DNA of 64,000 nt from Porites lobata (Eukaryota; Cnidaria; Anthozoa; Scleractinia; Poritidae). Positions 1-11,853 of the stretch are shown one piece after another; position 1 is the first letter of the stretch; each line of letters begins with the position of its first letter. A program made the translations under genes and the position numbers. The stretch lies in NCBI GenBank assembly GCA_942486035.1, contig CALNXK010000037.1:2384501-2448500 (forward strand). The letters run 5' to 3'. The notes below the pieces were generated by a model. The model saw only the letters and a list, made by a program, of their open reading frames with translations, searched no databases and had not been told where the DNA came from.

Positions 1-395
1 AAAGCTAATCCTAACAACCAACTGCTGTCGGAAAGAAATCAGCTGTCTGCGCGTCTCCGTTAGTTTAAAATGCGTTGTATTCGAGTGAGGCGGCGTTTCA
101 GACGCCAGAAAATAAGTTTTTTCGCCGTAGTAATTATGTGCAATGAACCTGTATCTCTCATCAAAATCAAAGACATCAAATTTGCACCTGAGCGATTTTA
201 TGCGGTATATTTTTCAGTTTTAACAGCCTCGGGCAAAAGCAGCAACAAAATACGCGCACTCGACGCAGCTCCTGACAAAGATTTCGCACCAGGAACGTTC
301 CATGTAAGAACGAGCTTTGAAGTAAGCTTGGTACCTCAGGGTCTAATATTTGCTTCTCGAAATTGTTTTTTATCTAATCACAGACGTTTAAGACA
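1..395. other. 5' flank of the CXorf65-like gene
   Basis: No convincing exon was found here. An open frame runs from position 70 into the first exon of the next gene but in a different frame, and it resembles nothing I know. The stretch probably holds the promoter and 5' UTR of the gene that starts at 396. Confidence 0.35.
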
Positions 396-3300
396 ATGTT
401 TATTACTATATATTACGGCGATCAGGAGTCACTGTTGTTTAACCCAAGCTGCTCCGTCGTGAATCTACTGGAGTCGATTAAAGAAAGATGCGGTTATGGA
501 GATACAGATCGAGTGTTGGACCTAACAGACGAAACAGGTATGTAACAGTACAACTGGTGAATCTGGTGAATTGGGAATAAAATTCCGTAAAAGGAAAAGA
601 TGCTTGAAATGCAAGAGGAAATAGCAGTTATGCGTTATATTTTAGGAAGTCCTTGGGGTTTCATTTCTCGAAAGCCTTTCGCTGTTCATACTATTGGCAA
701 TTAATAAAAAAGAAGAGAAATTTTCTTCGGTACCGAACAAGAATAAGCAGCCTTTCGTGAATGACCGAGAAGGCTTTTCTCACTTCATGGGCTTTCATGA
801 ATTCTGCATATAAATGACAAGTTTGCGCCACAATACAAACGCCTCAATGTCAATGATCGGAGTCTAAGCAACACGAGACGGGGCCAGTTATAAAGGCATT
901 TACAGAATGAATAGCCAGAGTACAAATCTTGAAGTCTTTTGACAATATTCTGCCAATTTAGTGCAAACTAAATATCAACAAACTAAAATAGAAAGATTCC
1001 GCTGCTAAAAAAGCCTTCACTTGAGTGCTCATCCGTCTGGAACTCATCCAAAACTCTTAAGATCACACTTTGAAAAGGAAAGGTCAACAAGGACCTCTGT
1101 TTTCAAAATAATCTTCAATAACACCAATTTTGCCCACGGCCCTTTTCTACTATGTCACCTGAGTCTAACATGGTCTTGTTATGAATGACCGACAACAGTT
1201 GGTGCCATTGCCTCATCCCGAAGAAATAAGCCCTAGCCTACGGTCTGATTTTTGTAACAACATCAATTGCACATTATAATTACTTTGACGAAGTACGATA
1301 AAATACGTTATTACTTGAATTTAACCACCGGCCATGTGCATGTATTCTAAAAACAAACGTACAAGAAGACCACAACGTAAGTTTACATTCAATGTGCCCA
1401 CAAGGCCTGGCCCACTGAGGGCTGTATATCTCCCTTTGAGTGAATTTTTAAATTTTCAAGCCATAACCTTAGAGAAAGAATACATTTTAAAAATCGAAAA
1501 CTGCAAACTAGAAAAGACTAAAACTGACAAGCACTTACATGTCTCGTAGCACTACTTTATTTAAAGAAAAGTTAACGCTGTTCATGCAGGGTGACCTCCT
1601 TTAGTTTGGTTGTTGTTTGTTAATGTTTCATACAGAAGCTGAAATTCTTGTTTGTTAATGTTCTATAAAGAAGCTCAAATCAAATACCAATCCTAGTCCA
1701 GTTAATTATCAACGAACTTGCAAAAACTGAATGGATTTCAAGGGACTGTATACACTCAACAGTTTTTTTTTTAGTAAGAATATATTTTATAAGAATATCG
1801 AGGCTGAAATATGCGAAATTTTAAGAATATTATAAGAAACCCGAGGCTGAGATTTTCAAAAAGACATAATTTTATGTTGAAAATCTGTTACTAAAATACA
1901 ATTATGTTTTTTAACTTAACTGATATAAATATTCCTTTCTCTTTACGGGAAAACTAGCGTGCAAACTTAACAAAAACTGCACCAACTAATTGAGCCAAAT
2001 GTTCAAGTGAATGCTAATAACAGTTCGATGAACGGTACATTGATGCCCCAATACATGCTAAAACGGAAATGACATAAGCTTCAATTTAAGAATTAATACA
2101 CGAATGTTTTCAGCCTAAAATCGGTAGAAAAATAAGAATATTCAGCCTAGGCCGGAAAAGCAACATTCTTATAAAAAAGAAAGGGTGTAAAAGCAAAACA
2201 TCCAAAGTAAAAACTGAGATGTAAAGAAGCACGTAAATACACACAATTCAGTGTTGTAACAAAACAACTTGAGAACATTGCTTGTAGAGCATGATAGACA
2301 GTACCAAAAAAGATTGCTCTGTAGCTTTTGTTTGAATGGTCACTCTTTAGGATTTCATTTACAGACTCAAACGTTAGAACCACCTTGTACAGAGTAACAA
2401 AATTACCTCAGTTCAGGAAAGTACTGCTACTAGGGGTCTCCAAAGTTCCAGCCACCTTGCTCACCATTGATCATATTATCCCTAGACTAGAGGTAATCAT
2501 TGATTACGGATCCGCGTTCGTCACTGACGGAAAAATCACGGAAACGAAATGGAGTCGAAAGGAGTCCAGTTTCCCGGCCGAGGTGCCCCTGATAAAATTA
2601 ATAGGGGCGGCTAATTTGCAGTCGACCGTGATAGCTCGAAAATTTCTGCCTTAGTGCCACAGGAACACCAGATTAGCATGCGTTCTGACGAACGCGAAAA
2701 CTTGATCTCTAAAGCTGCCTCCGGTGGATAGCGCTATCCAACGTTTGAACAACCAGGGCCAGTGTTACAGGCAATTTTAAGTGACAAAACTTAGTTGGGA
2801 TCTTTGAAGGATTAAAAGAGTTGTGTCACAAAAGTTATCAACTTCAACCATTCAAAACGGGCCAGAAATTGAGCGAAATAAGAACAGTAAAGAAACATTT
2901 AACCAAAAACGTAAATACAAACAACGTGACTTACGGAGAAAACTGAAATGGATTAAAACATATTGTTATTCAGGCATTTGAAAACTGTCCAGCCTAACAG
3001 TTTTCCAAAATTTATCTCCGATGATTGTAACTTTTAAAATTAAAACACTCGAGAATCGCATTTGTTTTTTATAAAGCTGTGATTTCTGCATGTCATTTGG
3101 AATAAATTTCAATCTTCTAAAAAGTCAAGTTATAGCAAATAGCAAGCACAAGGAAACAGGATGGACTAAAATAAACTGCCGTCACAAAATTCCTTTAATG
3201 TTACTCGCTGTATTTCAGTTTCGATGAAAGTAAGCAATTTTAGACTCTCTTAGATCATCATATTGTTAAGAATATCGAAAGCTAACCAACAGGGTTAAAA

Positions 3301-6300
3301 GTTCAAAGATTAGTAAGTTTCGTCGAAGCAGAAAAATTCCAAAACTGACCCAATCGGACTTGGCAGGGTCGTTATTCAACACAAGACTCAGTCTCCGAGA
3401 CCGTGTGCTTTTATCACTTGTGAATATGAACTGATCACAAATGTTTCTAAAGAAATCTTAAGAACAGTAAATCATTTTCCTGCTGCAGCTCCTGATACAA
3501 AAATCTTCTGTTGAAAGCAACTTGAGGTCAAATTACAAGATTCAAACTTTCTAAGGACGGTCGAAAGTTCTGACCAGAACAAGGATTACCAAACTACACG
3601 ATTGAACACTGTAGAGCAAGCCAGAATAAAACATTTCGTTCATCAAGGACCCTGAGTATTTTTTTCGTGCATGACAGGTATCGAAAACGAAAGAAGCAGT
3701 TTCAGTTGTCAGATATAAATTTATCCGTAGCATGCAGCCGAAAATAATAGGCAGTATTCAATGTCATAAGACAGTCAAGAACGCGAGTAAGCAACCTAGT
3801 AGGGAAATGTCCGAAAAAAAAATTCCTACAGTCGGTTGTATATGATGTGTATGCATATGTTCCACAAGGGCAGCATGACTTGGATTAACAAAATCGTTTA
3901 CAAAACGCGTGATGTCTACAAACTTGCTTCCTCTTTCAGTTAACTACTTAGAGAACCTAACAAGTCTTAACAGTTGGCTACAAAATGTGGGAAAAATAGG
4001 CTAACAAGTGTGATCGGGTCTGGTAATACAGTCAGAATGAATTACTTGAGCAATAACACAGTACAACTCACCTGTGCAACGTTCGTTGTCTTGAAGGTCA
4101 ATGTTACCTCGCGGTCAACACAAACTTTTATTTGAAGACCGCGGCCAATACCATACATAATGACGTAATACACACTTAATGCCAGGTCCCGAGATATTTA
4201 GTTTGTTTCGTTTTTCCGCGAGTCTTGATGTTTCCTGAGACCAACGCGATGGAAAGCAAACCTGCTTTCCGGGGGACTTGGTTTCAAATACGTTTATGCA
4301 AAGCTTATAGCAGCATTTTAAAAACCAAACAATCGACATCTTTTGACACAAAATATCTATCCTGAACGAGCAACCCTTATACTTGATTATGACCCTTGCA
4401 GGATAAGGTCACGTGGTCACTGATCAGCCAATGATGGTCGCAGTTGTATCTAAGAAACTGCTTGCAGTCAAATAACACAATCTGCATCTTATTCATGCGG
4501 TAACTTTTAGGACGCTTCCTTCATTGGCTTTGGCCTCTGGGCCGGAACCCTGAAGACGCAAAGAAATTTCTGCTGTGTGGTTTATGTTAGAACTGCTGAT
4601 ATAAAATTGTCGCCACCTTCGTACAAAAACTTGCGGTTTATTCGATGCTTTCTTGACCAAAACGATAGTAGCAGCCAGCCTGACCCAAAAATAGAAAGCG
4701 ACAATGAACGATGTTGTGGTCAAGTCTTCAAAAGTAACCTGAGATCAGGCTCAATTTTCGTTTCGCTTTGTAATAACATTACGGCGGGCAAGGCGAAACG
4801 AAAACAGAGCCTGATACAAACCTTCTACGAAACGTCTTCCGCCCACTTTTCGGATTGACTGACATTTGCCAAATCAGCCAACCAAAATTACTTCCGTTGC
4901 TTGTTTTTCTAGTATGCAATTTTTCATGCGTGGGAAAAATGTAGACTGGCTGACTTGAAAAATAGCTTTTATCTTTTCATTTTTTCAGCTAAAAATAAAA
5001 CAGTCAGCACAATCACATTTAACTTCTTGCGAAATGATTAAAGGAGATCTCGAAGGTTATTTCTGTCGGCGTAGAAGGTAAAACGTTTTCGAAAAGATTT
5101 CTATTTTTCTGTTGCCTTAATATTTTCCTCGACAATTTTCCCCGATTTTCAGTACATAAATCTGTAAAAATCTTGAAGAAATATATCGCGAACTTTTTCA
5201 AAGGATATATAAATTATTTCAGAACAAACCAAACGAGTTCTCTGATTTGGTCCAGTGCGTACACTTGCAATAATATTTGCGAATTTACTAGAGAAACAAA
5301 CGTCTAAAAACATATTTATTTTTAAAAAATCCAGGTAAATATTATCTGCCACTACCTGCACGCTCAACTGACCTATAAACAAAACGAAAAACAATATTAC
5401 AAACACACTTTGTAGTTCTCCTTAGTCGTGTTGTTGTTTTACTGTGGGGTCTAAAACTGCCTCGCTAAATTTATTAATCGAAATTAACAAACAGCAAACA
5501 GCCAACGACCGAGGACACTAGTTTTCCTGTTTTATTTTTTAACAAAAAGCGAAGGCAAACAACAAGTCTGTTACCTTAAGACTAGCGACACCAGTTTTTA
5601 TAATAATGCCTACAAAAATTCCTTGAAGAGCGATGCGATATTTTTCGTCTAATACTTCACAGTTGGCAATTGAGGTTTCTTTCGCAGTGAGCCTCCGCCT
5701 GCGTACCCCGTTCAGAGAAGTCATTCCCGGCTAAACTTTCAAATGAAACCAGTTTTAAGACAGACAATATTTTGATTTGCACTCGTTTGTTGGTAAATCA
5801 AAAGGCACCTTGTTAGCGGTCAACAACTTGCAGAGGGATTCAACTTCGCGATACACTCACATAAGTTCCGTAAATAAAGCAAATCCTGAGAAGAAATGAA
5901 CAACCATATGAATTTTCTGAATTTCCATGGTACATATTAAGGCATAATTTCCTACCATAAGACCATAAAACAATAAAAAAGACAGCAAAATCGATCCTTC
6001 GACGAGCACAAACGAGCACAAACGTGAGAGAGTTTGTATCAAGCCCAATTTTAGCGGTAGCCGTTAGAGAAAATGTATGAGAACCGCTAAAATTGGGCCT
6101 GATCTCAGGTTACTTCAAAAGTAAAGGCAAATGCAAGGAGAGAAGCGGCAAAACAAATTGATGTCACTCGATGAGGACAAACTAAGATGTTCCTCTCACT
6201 AAGGTGGTTGTCTTTGTCTACGTATTACATAATTCTATTTTCTCCATTTTATTAGGTCTCGTCTTGGAGCTTTCTAGCCACAAATACGAGAATGCCACCA

Positions 6301-6572
6301 AGTACCTGTCTTCTAAAGGATTCTATGTTCTGGTTGAAAAGCTGACGACTGAATTGCCTTCGAATGACCCTAATGAAACGGGGCTCTCGCAGGAGGTCAA
6401 ATATGTGCCACTCTTAAACAAGCCAAGTGACAAATTTAACGGGTACAAAGCGCGAGTGTCCGAAAGGAGACTGAGTCCGGAGCGGTCCTCGGGCAGAAGT
6501 ACGAGCAGAGTAGGAAAAAGGACTGGAAAAACCAAATTAAATAAGAGGGCAGATAATACTTTGGCTGTTTAA
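396..6572 (+). CDS. CXorf65/C22orf15-family small protein (two exons)
   Basis: Exons are 396-537 and 6256-6572; the product is 152 aa. Exon 1 begins MFITIYYGD and ends LDLTDETG at a strong donor (ACAG|GTATGT, phase 1). Exon 2 follows a TATTAG acceptor and keeps the frame, reading on with LVLELSSHKYENATKYLSS and YVLVEKL. This fits my memory of the vertebrate CXorf65 and C22orf15 proteins: a small ubiquitin-like N-terminus with 'DLxDETG', then a 'Y..K.L.....YVLV..E' strand. That family has no established biochemical role. The tail after about residue 95 is Arg/Ser/Lys-rich and looks disordered. The 5.7 kb intron is long for the size of the gene. No other in-phase exon is needed to align the family, but a skipped small exon cannot be excluded. 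Confidence 0.75.
2708..2756. repeat. Fragment of GGATA-type MITE
   Basis: One end of a family seen repeatedly in this window. It reads CCGGTGGATAGCGCTATCC and then ACGTTTGAACAACCAGGGCC. Other copies or fragments are near 14148, 18380, 28686, 29480, 30190, 31322 and 49682. Confidence 0.6.
4744..4815. repeat. Imperfect inverted repeat (hairpin)
   Basis: The left arm ATCAGGCTCAATTTTCGTTT is answered by a right arm ending AACAGAGCCTGAT, giving about 22 paired positions around a 26-nt centre. It is probably a degenerate MITE. Confidence 0.5.
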
Positions 6573-7531
6573 CAGACGCAGGAGGAGGAGAGCGCTCAAT
6601 GTCGAATAGAAATGCGAGCAGAACAGAAAAACGACTGCAAGTTATGATAAAGACTTTCAATTATTCTTTGTAATGGTTGCGTAAAAGTTAAAGAGAGTAC
6701 AGTCAGGAAGTCAGTACAATATAACTAGACGGTTTCAAAGCCACGCCTTCTTCCTTAAAGACGCATGAAAAGATTTCATATCACTACAAGCCACCATCCA
6801 GAAAAAGGATCACACAAAATGAACGGTTTTTTATTATTTCTTGCCAATTTGCTTGTTTGTTTGTATGTTTTCGAGAGATAGCAGGGTAACTCAACGAATT
6901 CGGAAAGGATGGAGCTGCAACCTTTTGAGAATTCTGGCCTAAAGAAAGCTGTACGCTCAGACCCCATTTCAACCCCTTACTCTCCTCACACAAGGACTTG
7001 TTGTCCAGTGAAAGACAAACCTGTAGATCTCACTATAATTAAATTGGCACAGTCATAAACGCGTCATGTACGCCAATCCAAAAGCCGTGACTTAAGAACA
7101 TAGTGGGAATAAAGTAAAAAAGAAGAGACTTGGGAAAGGGTAAGGCGCGATTTCCGTCTTGCAATGTTAGAGCTATTGTGACGAGTCTCAAGGCCAACTT
7201 TAGGACTCATCACAGCAGTAACTGAGTGTTTTCGGGGTGTTCTCGTTACAGACTTGTAAATTGAAAAAAGGCCTGTTTCAGCCTTCGATTTAGTCTCTCC
7301 TGGAGCCATTTGAGCGCAATTCGGACCAAAACAGCCACATTAATAAATATCTATTCCAGACCACTCTGGGGTCCCAGTTAATCCCAAATCAGCCCTAGAA
7401 AACTGAAATTCCTTGTTGGCACTTAATTTCGCGTTTTTGGCTATTGTAAAAAAATCGTGGAATTAAAGTTCCACGAAATTAAAAAAGCCATCGAAATTTA
7501 ATACCCATATTGATATAGAAAATTGAAATAA

Positions 7532-7730
7532 CAATAGGCCCTTTGCTAGCCATTCACGTGGTACAAAACCGCCGTGATGGAGAGCAAAAGTCGCACTGGG
7601 ACAAGACAAACAAAAGACATACATAATCTGAAACGGTAATTTTCCTTGTTTGTCTTGTCCCGATGCGACTTTTGCTCTCCAGCACGGCTGTTTTGTACCA
7701 CGTGAATGGCCAGCTGCAAAGGTCCTATTG
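7532..7730. mobile_element. Hairpin MITE, about 80-bp arms
   Basis: The element is almost wholly palindromic. The left end CAATAGGCCCTTTGC pairs with the right end GCAAAGGTCCTATTG, and the pairing continues through CACGTGGTACAAAACCG and GAGAGCAAAAGTCGC. The loop is about 35 nt. No clear target duplication was found, so the insertion type is not assigned. Confidence 0.75.
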
Positions 7731-7902
7731 ACATGTAATAGTAACGATATGTATCGACAAACACAAATTGCTTTCTGGTTCTACTGGTCATTCTTCTGGT
7801 TGTTCGAGTCACATAGCTAATAACATCACGGCTTTTATTAAGCCAGTCGAATGAGAACCTAATTGCGCATGGATTTTACAGATGGAGACAGCCCCATGCA
7901 AT

Positions 7903-8455
7903 CTCGTACCCAGATCTCTTGTCGACGAAGCCGAAGGTGAGGGAGTGAAGGTGAGTATTGTCATCTGTGCGCGCTATGGCGTGTGCAATTCATTCTTTGC
8001 AAAGTATTCAAACAGCTTTGTTAAAAAAATATATTTTCAGTGAATAAGTAGTTTTTCGTCTCAAAATAGCTTGTAAAAGCCTTTTCTATGTTAAAAGACT
8101 TTTTAAAACTTTCTCCCAGTATTAAGATAAAGACTTTTGAAAATGATACGGTAAAAACATTTGTCGCGTAGAGCTTGACGCGTACTGCTTAGAGCTGTGA
8201 GTGCGCGCTATGAAATTAGATTTAAACTAACTGCCGCGTTGAATTTTTGGTTACCAAAAACACAACATATAAGCACACTTTGTTAGTGAAAACTTCACGG
8301 CTCTATCAAATTCAGTGTCGTTTAACACGGCCACCATTTTGGAAATTTATTTCAAGTATGCGTACTTTCATCACCTGTCAAATTCCTGACAGACGATCAC
8401 GTGTACAAATCGGATTGGACCAGATCTCGCCTTCGGCTTCGTCGACAAGAGGTAT
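7903..8455. repeat. TIR element, ends matching TCTTGTCGACGAAGCCGAAG
   Basis: Near 7912 the + strand reads AGATCTCTTGTCGACGAAGC and then CGAAGG. Its reverse complement lies near 8422-8452. The sequence between is AT-rich and noncoding. A nonautonomous DNA transposon about 550 bp long is the likely reading; its outer limits are approximate. Confidence 0.55.
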
Positions 8456-8556
8456 GGCTTTGAGATTAAGCCCCAAGCAATTTCGGAGTTAAAACAAATC
8501 TTTTGAATTTACAGCAATGTAAGACAAACAGCTAACAGATTAACCTGGCCACATAG

Positions 8557-11543
8557 TCAAGACGTTTCCAGAAGAGAGTCCAAAGTAATGATATCTGAAG
8601 GGAAGTCGTCTTTGAGAATAATCCCACGTTCTTGATTACAATCCAGTTCATCGATGAAACCGAACCAGTATATAACCATTCCTGGCCCAAACCTTTCAAA
8701 TCAGATAAGTCGATATTCTGTTAAAAGGTTAATTACTACTCAAAATTTTAATATGAAGCCTTTGAATTTGTTAAAAGTTCGTCAGGAAATCAAGAAATGT
8801 CGACCACGGCAGTGTACGTTGTAATCTTAACAGATCTGTACCACCTCCAAAGGCTATTTGAGGTACTCAGGAACTCATTTCAGTCCGTGGGTCCATTATA
8901 GCCATCTAAGTTAGACCGTTTGGCACCCTATCTGGAACAGCCAATTAATACCCGAAAAGACTCCAGAAAGTAAGTTAGACCAGGTCATCATTTTAGTTGG
9001 ACAAACCAGAGACGCTGTCGGATATAAAATTATGTTCACTTTTAACTTCTTTAGATAGTACGCAAATCTTTGGCCACAAATCATAGTCCTTGCCATTTGA
9101 TGTGTCCTGACATAACGTCTGGCCGAAGTGAGTTTCCTTGGACATGATGAACGCATTTTAGGCAAAAATTGTACAATTACAAATCTGGAAATGGGTGTCA
9201 CGTGTACCTCATCGATATGGTCACAATTTTGAACCTAAAAACGTTGTCTGGAATTGACCACGTAATCTAAATATACTCTGTGGTTTACACATAGCATAAT
9301 ATGTCCTTACTATAGCTGCGATATTTCTAATTTTGTGCCAGGTAAAACACTTACAAATTTAGAGCTAAAATGATAGCATGATAGCACCTGCCGTTAAGTT
9401 CAAGACACTTAGGGCGCTATCCATTTATCAGAACTGGCCGGCCAGACCCTTCCCGACGTAATGAGAATTTCACTGTTAATCAAAACTATTCGGCCAGATT
9501 AGTCAAATCCTAAATAGTGTGCAGGAAGGGGGTGGTTTTTCGGCAAAAACCTTTGGAAAAAGCCAATTTCATCGTCAAAATGACTGGTCCGGCCGCCCAG
9601 TTCTGACAAACAGAAAGCGCCATCAGATACGGTAGAAATGCAAGAAAACTATCGGGGACCATGAACAAGCAAATAAAAACCTTGCAACGTATAGACTGCA
9701 TGATTTTCAGTTGAACGACTTCGGATCGTCTACAATCGGGCCACGAGAATCTCTCTTGTGTAAATGGGAATTAATTTATCACAGATTAACACTTTTAAAG
9801 CGGCTTTACCTGTTCCAGTAGCTCCAGAACTGGTCTTTCAAGTACGTCTGGTGATTATAATCGTCCCCAAAGGATGCTTTGCTTTCAATCCAATTTACAA
9901 CAAAACCATCGACAGCTGTGGGAAAGAAAGAGACTACTGTAAGCTAGGGTGTACTTCAATGGTCAATTTTTAGGACTAATAGTTCAACTGAAATCGGGCT
10001 CATTGATATTTCACATCCTCAGAATTTGTGTATCATTCACAAGGAAATTGAGGAAGAGCGTAGCCTATTTCAACCCACCTATTGGGTTACGTACGGCCTA
10101 TAGGCAGGGGTTTGGAGATGAGCACCCCAACCTACGGAAATAGTCCAGTTTCGAGTTCGCTATGACCGCTGAATTAAAGAACTGAAGACGCATTTTTTAC
10201 AGCCTTAGCCTCCATCTGAAGTAATATATTCACAAATTCCAACGAGAAAAAGACCTGTTTATTACTCTGTCTATTGTGTATTTTCAAATTTCAAACACTT
10301 ACTTGCCGGAATTTCTGAATATTTTTTACTTTACGTCGAGGCTAACCCTGTATATGAATGTGTCGTTAATGTTTGTATTCAGTGGTAATTTTTAATTCGA
10401 AACAAAAATGCACTTGCACTTGCAGTTTTTATTTGAGTGTCAATGTATTTAGCTCGAAAGTGCTAATTGGGGACACTATTTTTACGTCTCCTAACACAGG
10501 CGGCCCAGACGTAGTATGTGTCACTGAATGAATATATTAATATTCACATGGACAAATTAATGCGATGAGTCGTCGAAACTCCAATGAACTAAAATAGTCC
10601 AAAAATTAAAATATAACAAAATAAAGCTAAGATACCTTTAACTGAACGTATCCTTGTCTTTCCTGGCCGGTTTAAGTGGCATTTTGTTGAGTTTTGCAAT
10701 TGTAGGTACTATCTACTATAGAAGAATTAAAGGCTGGCTACAAAACAAACAGACCATCTCCACGCGCCTTCACACGAAGCGCTATAAATTCGAGAATAAT
10801 CGACGAATCCGCTCCAAATAACCATCGGCTAATCTGCAGGTAACGTGTGCTCCTGCCTCTGGCTCGCTTGCTCCACAAAACCCATCGCAACTGCACAATA
10901 ATTGCTCGCTCATCAACAACCACTGTTGACCTTTACGCTTCGATATGACCGCAAACGACCAGGTATAATACGCGACGTGAATATTCAAGCTTAGCGACCG
11001 AGTCCGCGCGACAATGCAACACTTGCAATGGGAGGGATGGTACAATTGTTCTAGGTCAATCAACACTGAGCGAGGGTCCGCTGCGTTAGTTTTGACCAGA
11101 AAAGAAAAGGCGATCGCGGGACCGTCCGTAAGTTTTCAACAGGGCAGCCCTGGTTTTCAAGTTCGAATTCTTCTAACGTTCGCTGTCTCAGATGCTGTCA
11201 CATTGTTCGTCCAGCGGCTTGCATAGGTTCTTGACTCTACCAGACTTATTTGCTTAGATTAACAACGTCTTACTCCATGATATGTTGTCCAAACTGGTGA
11301 AGGAGGACGAGAATTTTCCGCCCAGGAAAAAGGAAAAATCTGGCCCCCGCTATGCAGCTGAATAGAAGATACAGCTGAAGATATCGTAAAGTAAAATTTA
11401 TGGGCGCGATATCTTTTATTATTATTATTGTCTCTATTACCACAGTCTTTGCAGGTGTTCTTTTTGTGCATCAGCCGGGCGCAAACCATGCACCTAGAGC
11501 GTCAGTCACTCAAGTCAATCATTCTGTTCATACACTGAGCACC

Positions 11544-11575
<32 letters not shown>

Positions 11576-11774
11576 GTTATTATTATTATTATTATTATTA
11601 ATTCAAAAAAAAATGTTTCTTAGTTTTAATTAACTTTTTTTTAAAGCTAAATTAAGTGCTTTTTAAATCGACAGAAATTGTAAATAGTGTTTTTGAATGA
11701 ATAGTTTTTTCTTTTTTTTTAAGCGAATTAATTGTAAATAGGATTTTAATAGTTTTTTTTAATAAAATTGTCTA

Positions 11775-11853
<79 letters not shown>

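Larger units (their letters stand above)
538..6255 (+). other. Intron of the CXorf65-like gene
   Basis: AT-rich noncoding sequence. Several open frames of 60-108 codons lie here on both strands but have no recognisable protein character and no matching splice sites. It contains a fragment of the GGATA-type inverted repeat near 2710 and a hairpin near 4750. Apart from these I see nothing. Confidence 0.5.
6573..8556. other. Convergent intergenic region
   Basis: This lies between the stop of the CXorf65-like gene (+) and the stop of CDIN1 (-). It holds a long hairpin element (7532-7730) and a pair of inverted repeats near 7905 and 8420. No coding exon was recognised. Confidence 0.5.

Noticed and set aside
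9010..9180. Minus-strand open stretch containing SKETHFGQTLCQDTSNGKDY as a possible CDIN1 exon
   Set aside because: CDIN1 is complete without it, with exon 9 (9915-9810) and exon 10 (8692-8557) joining in phase, and no family protein matches.
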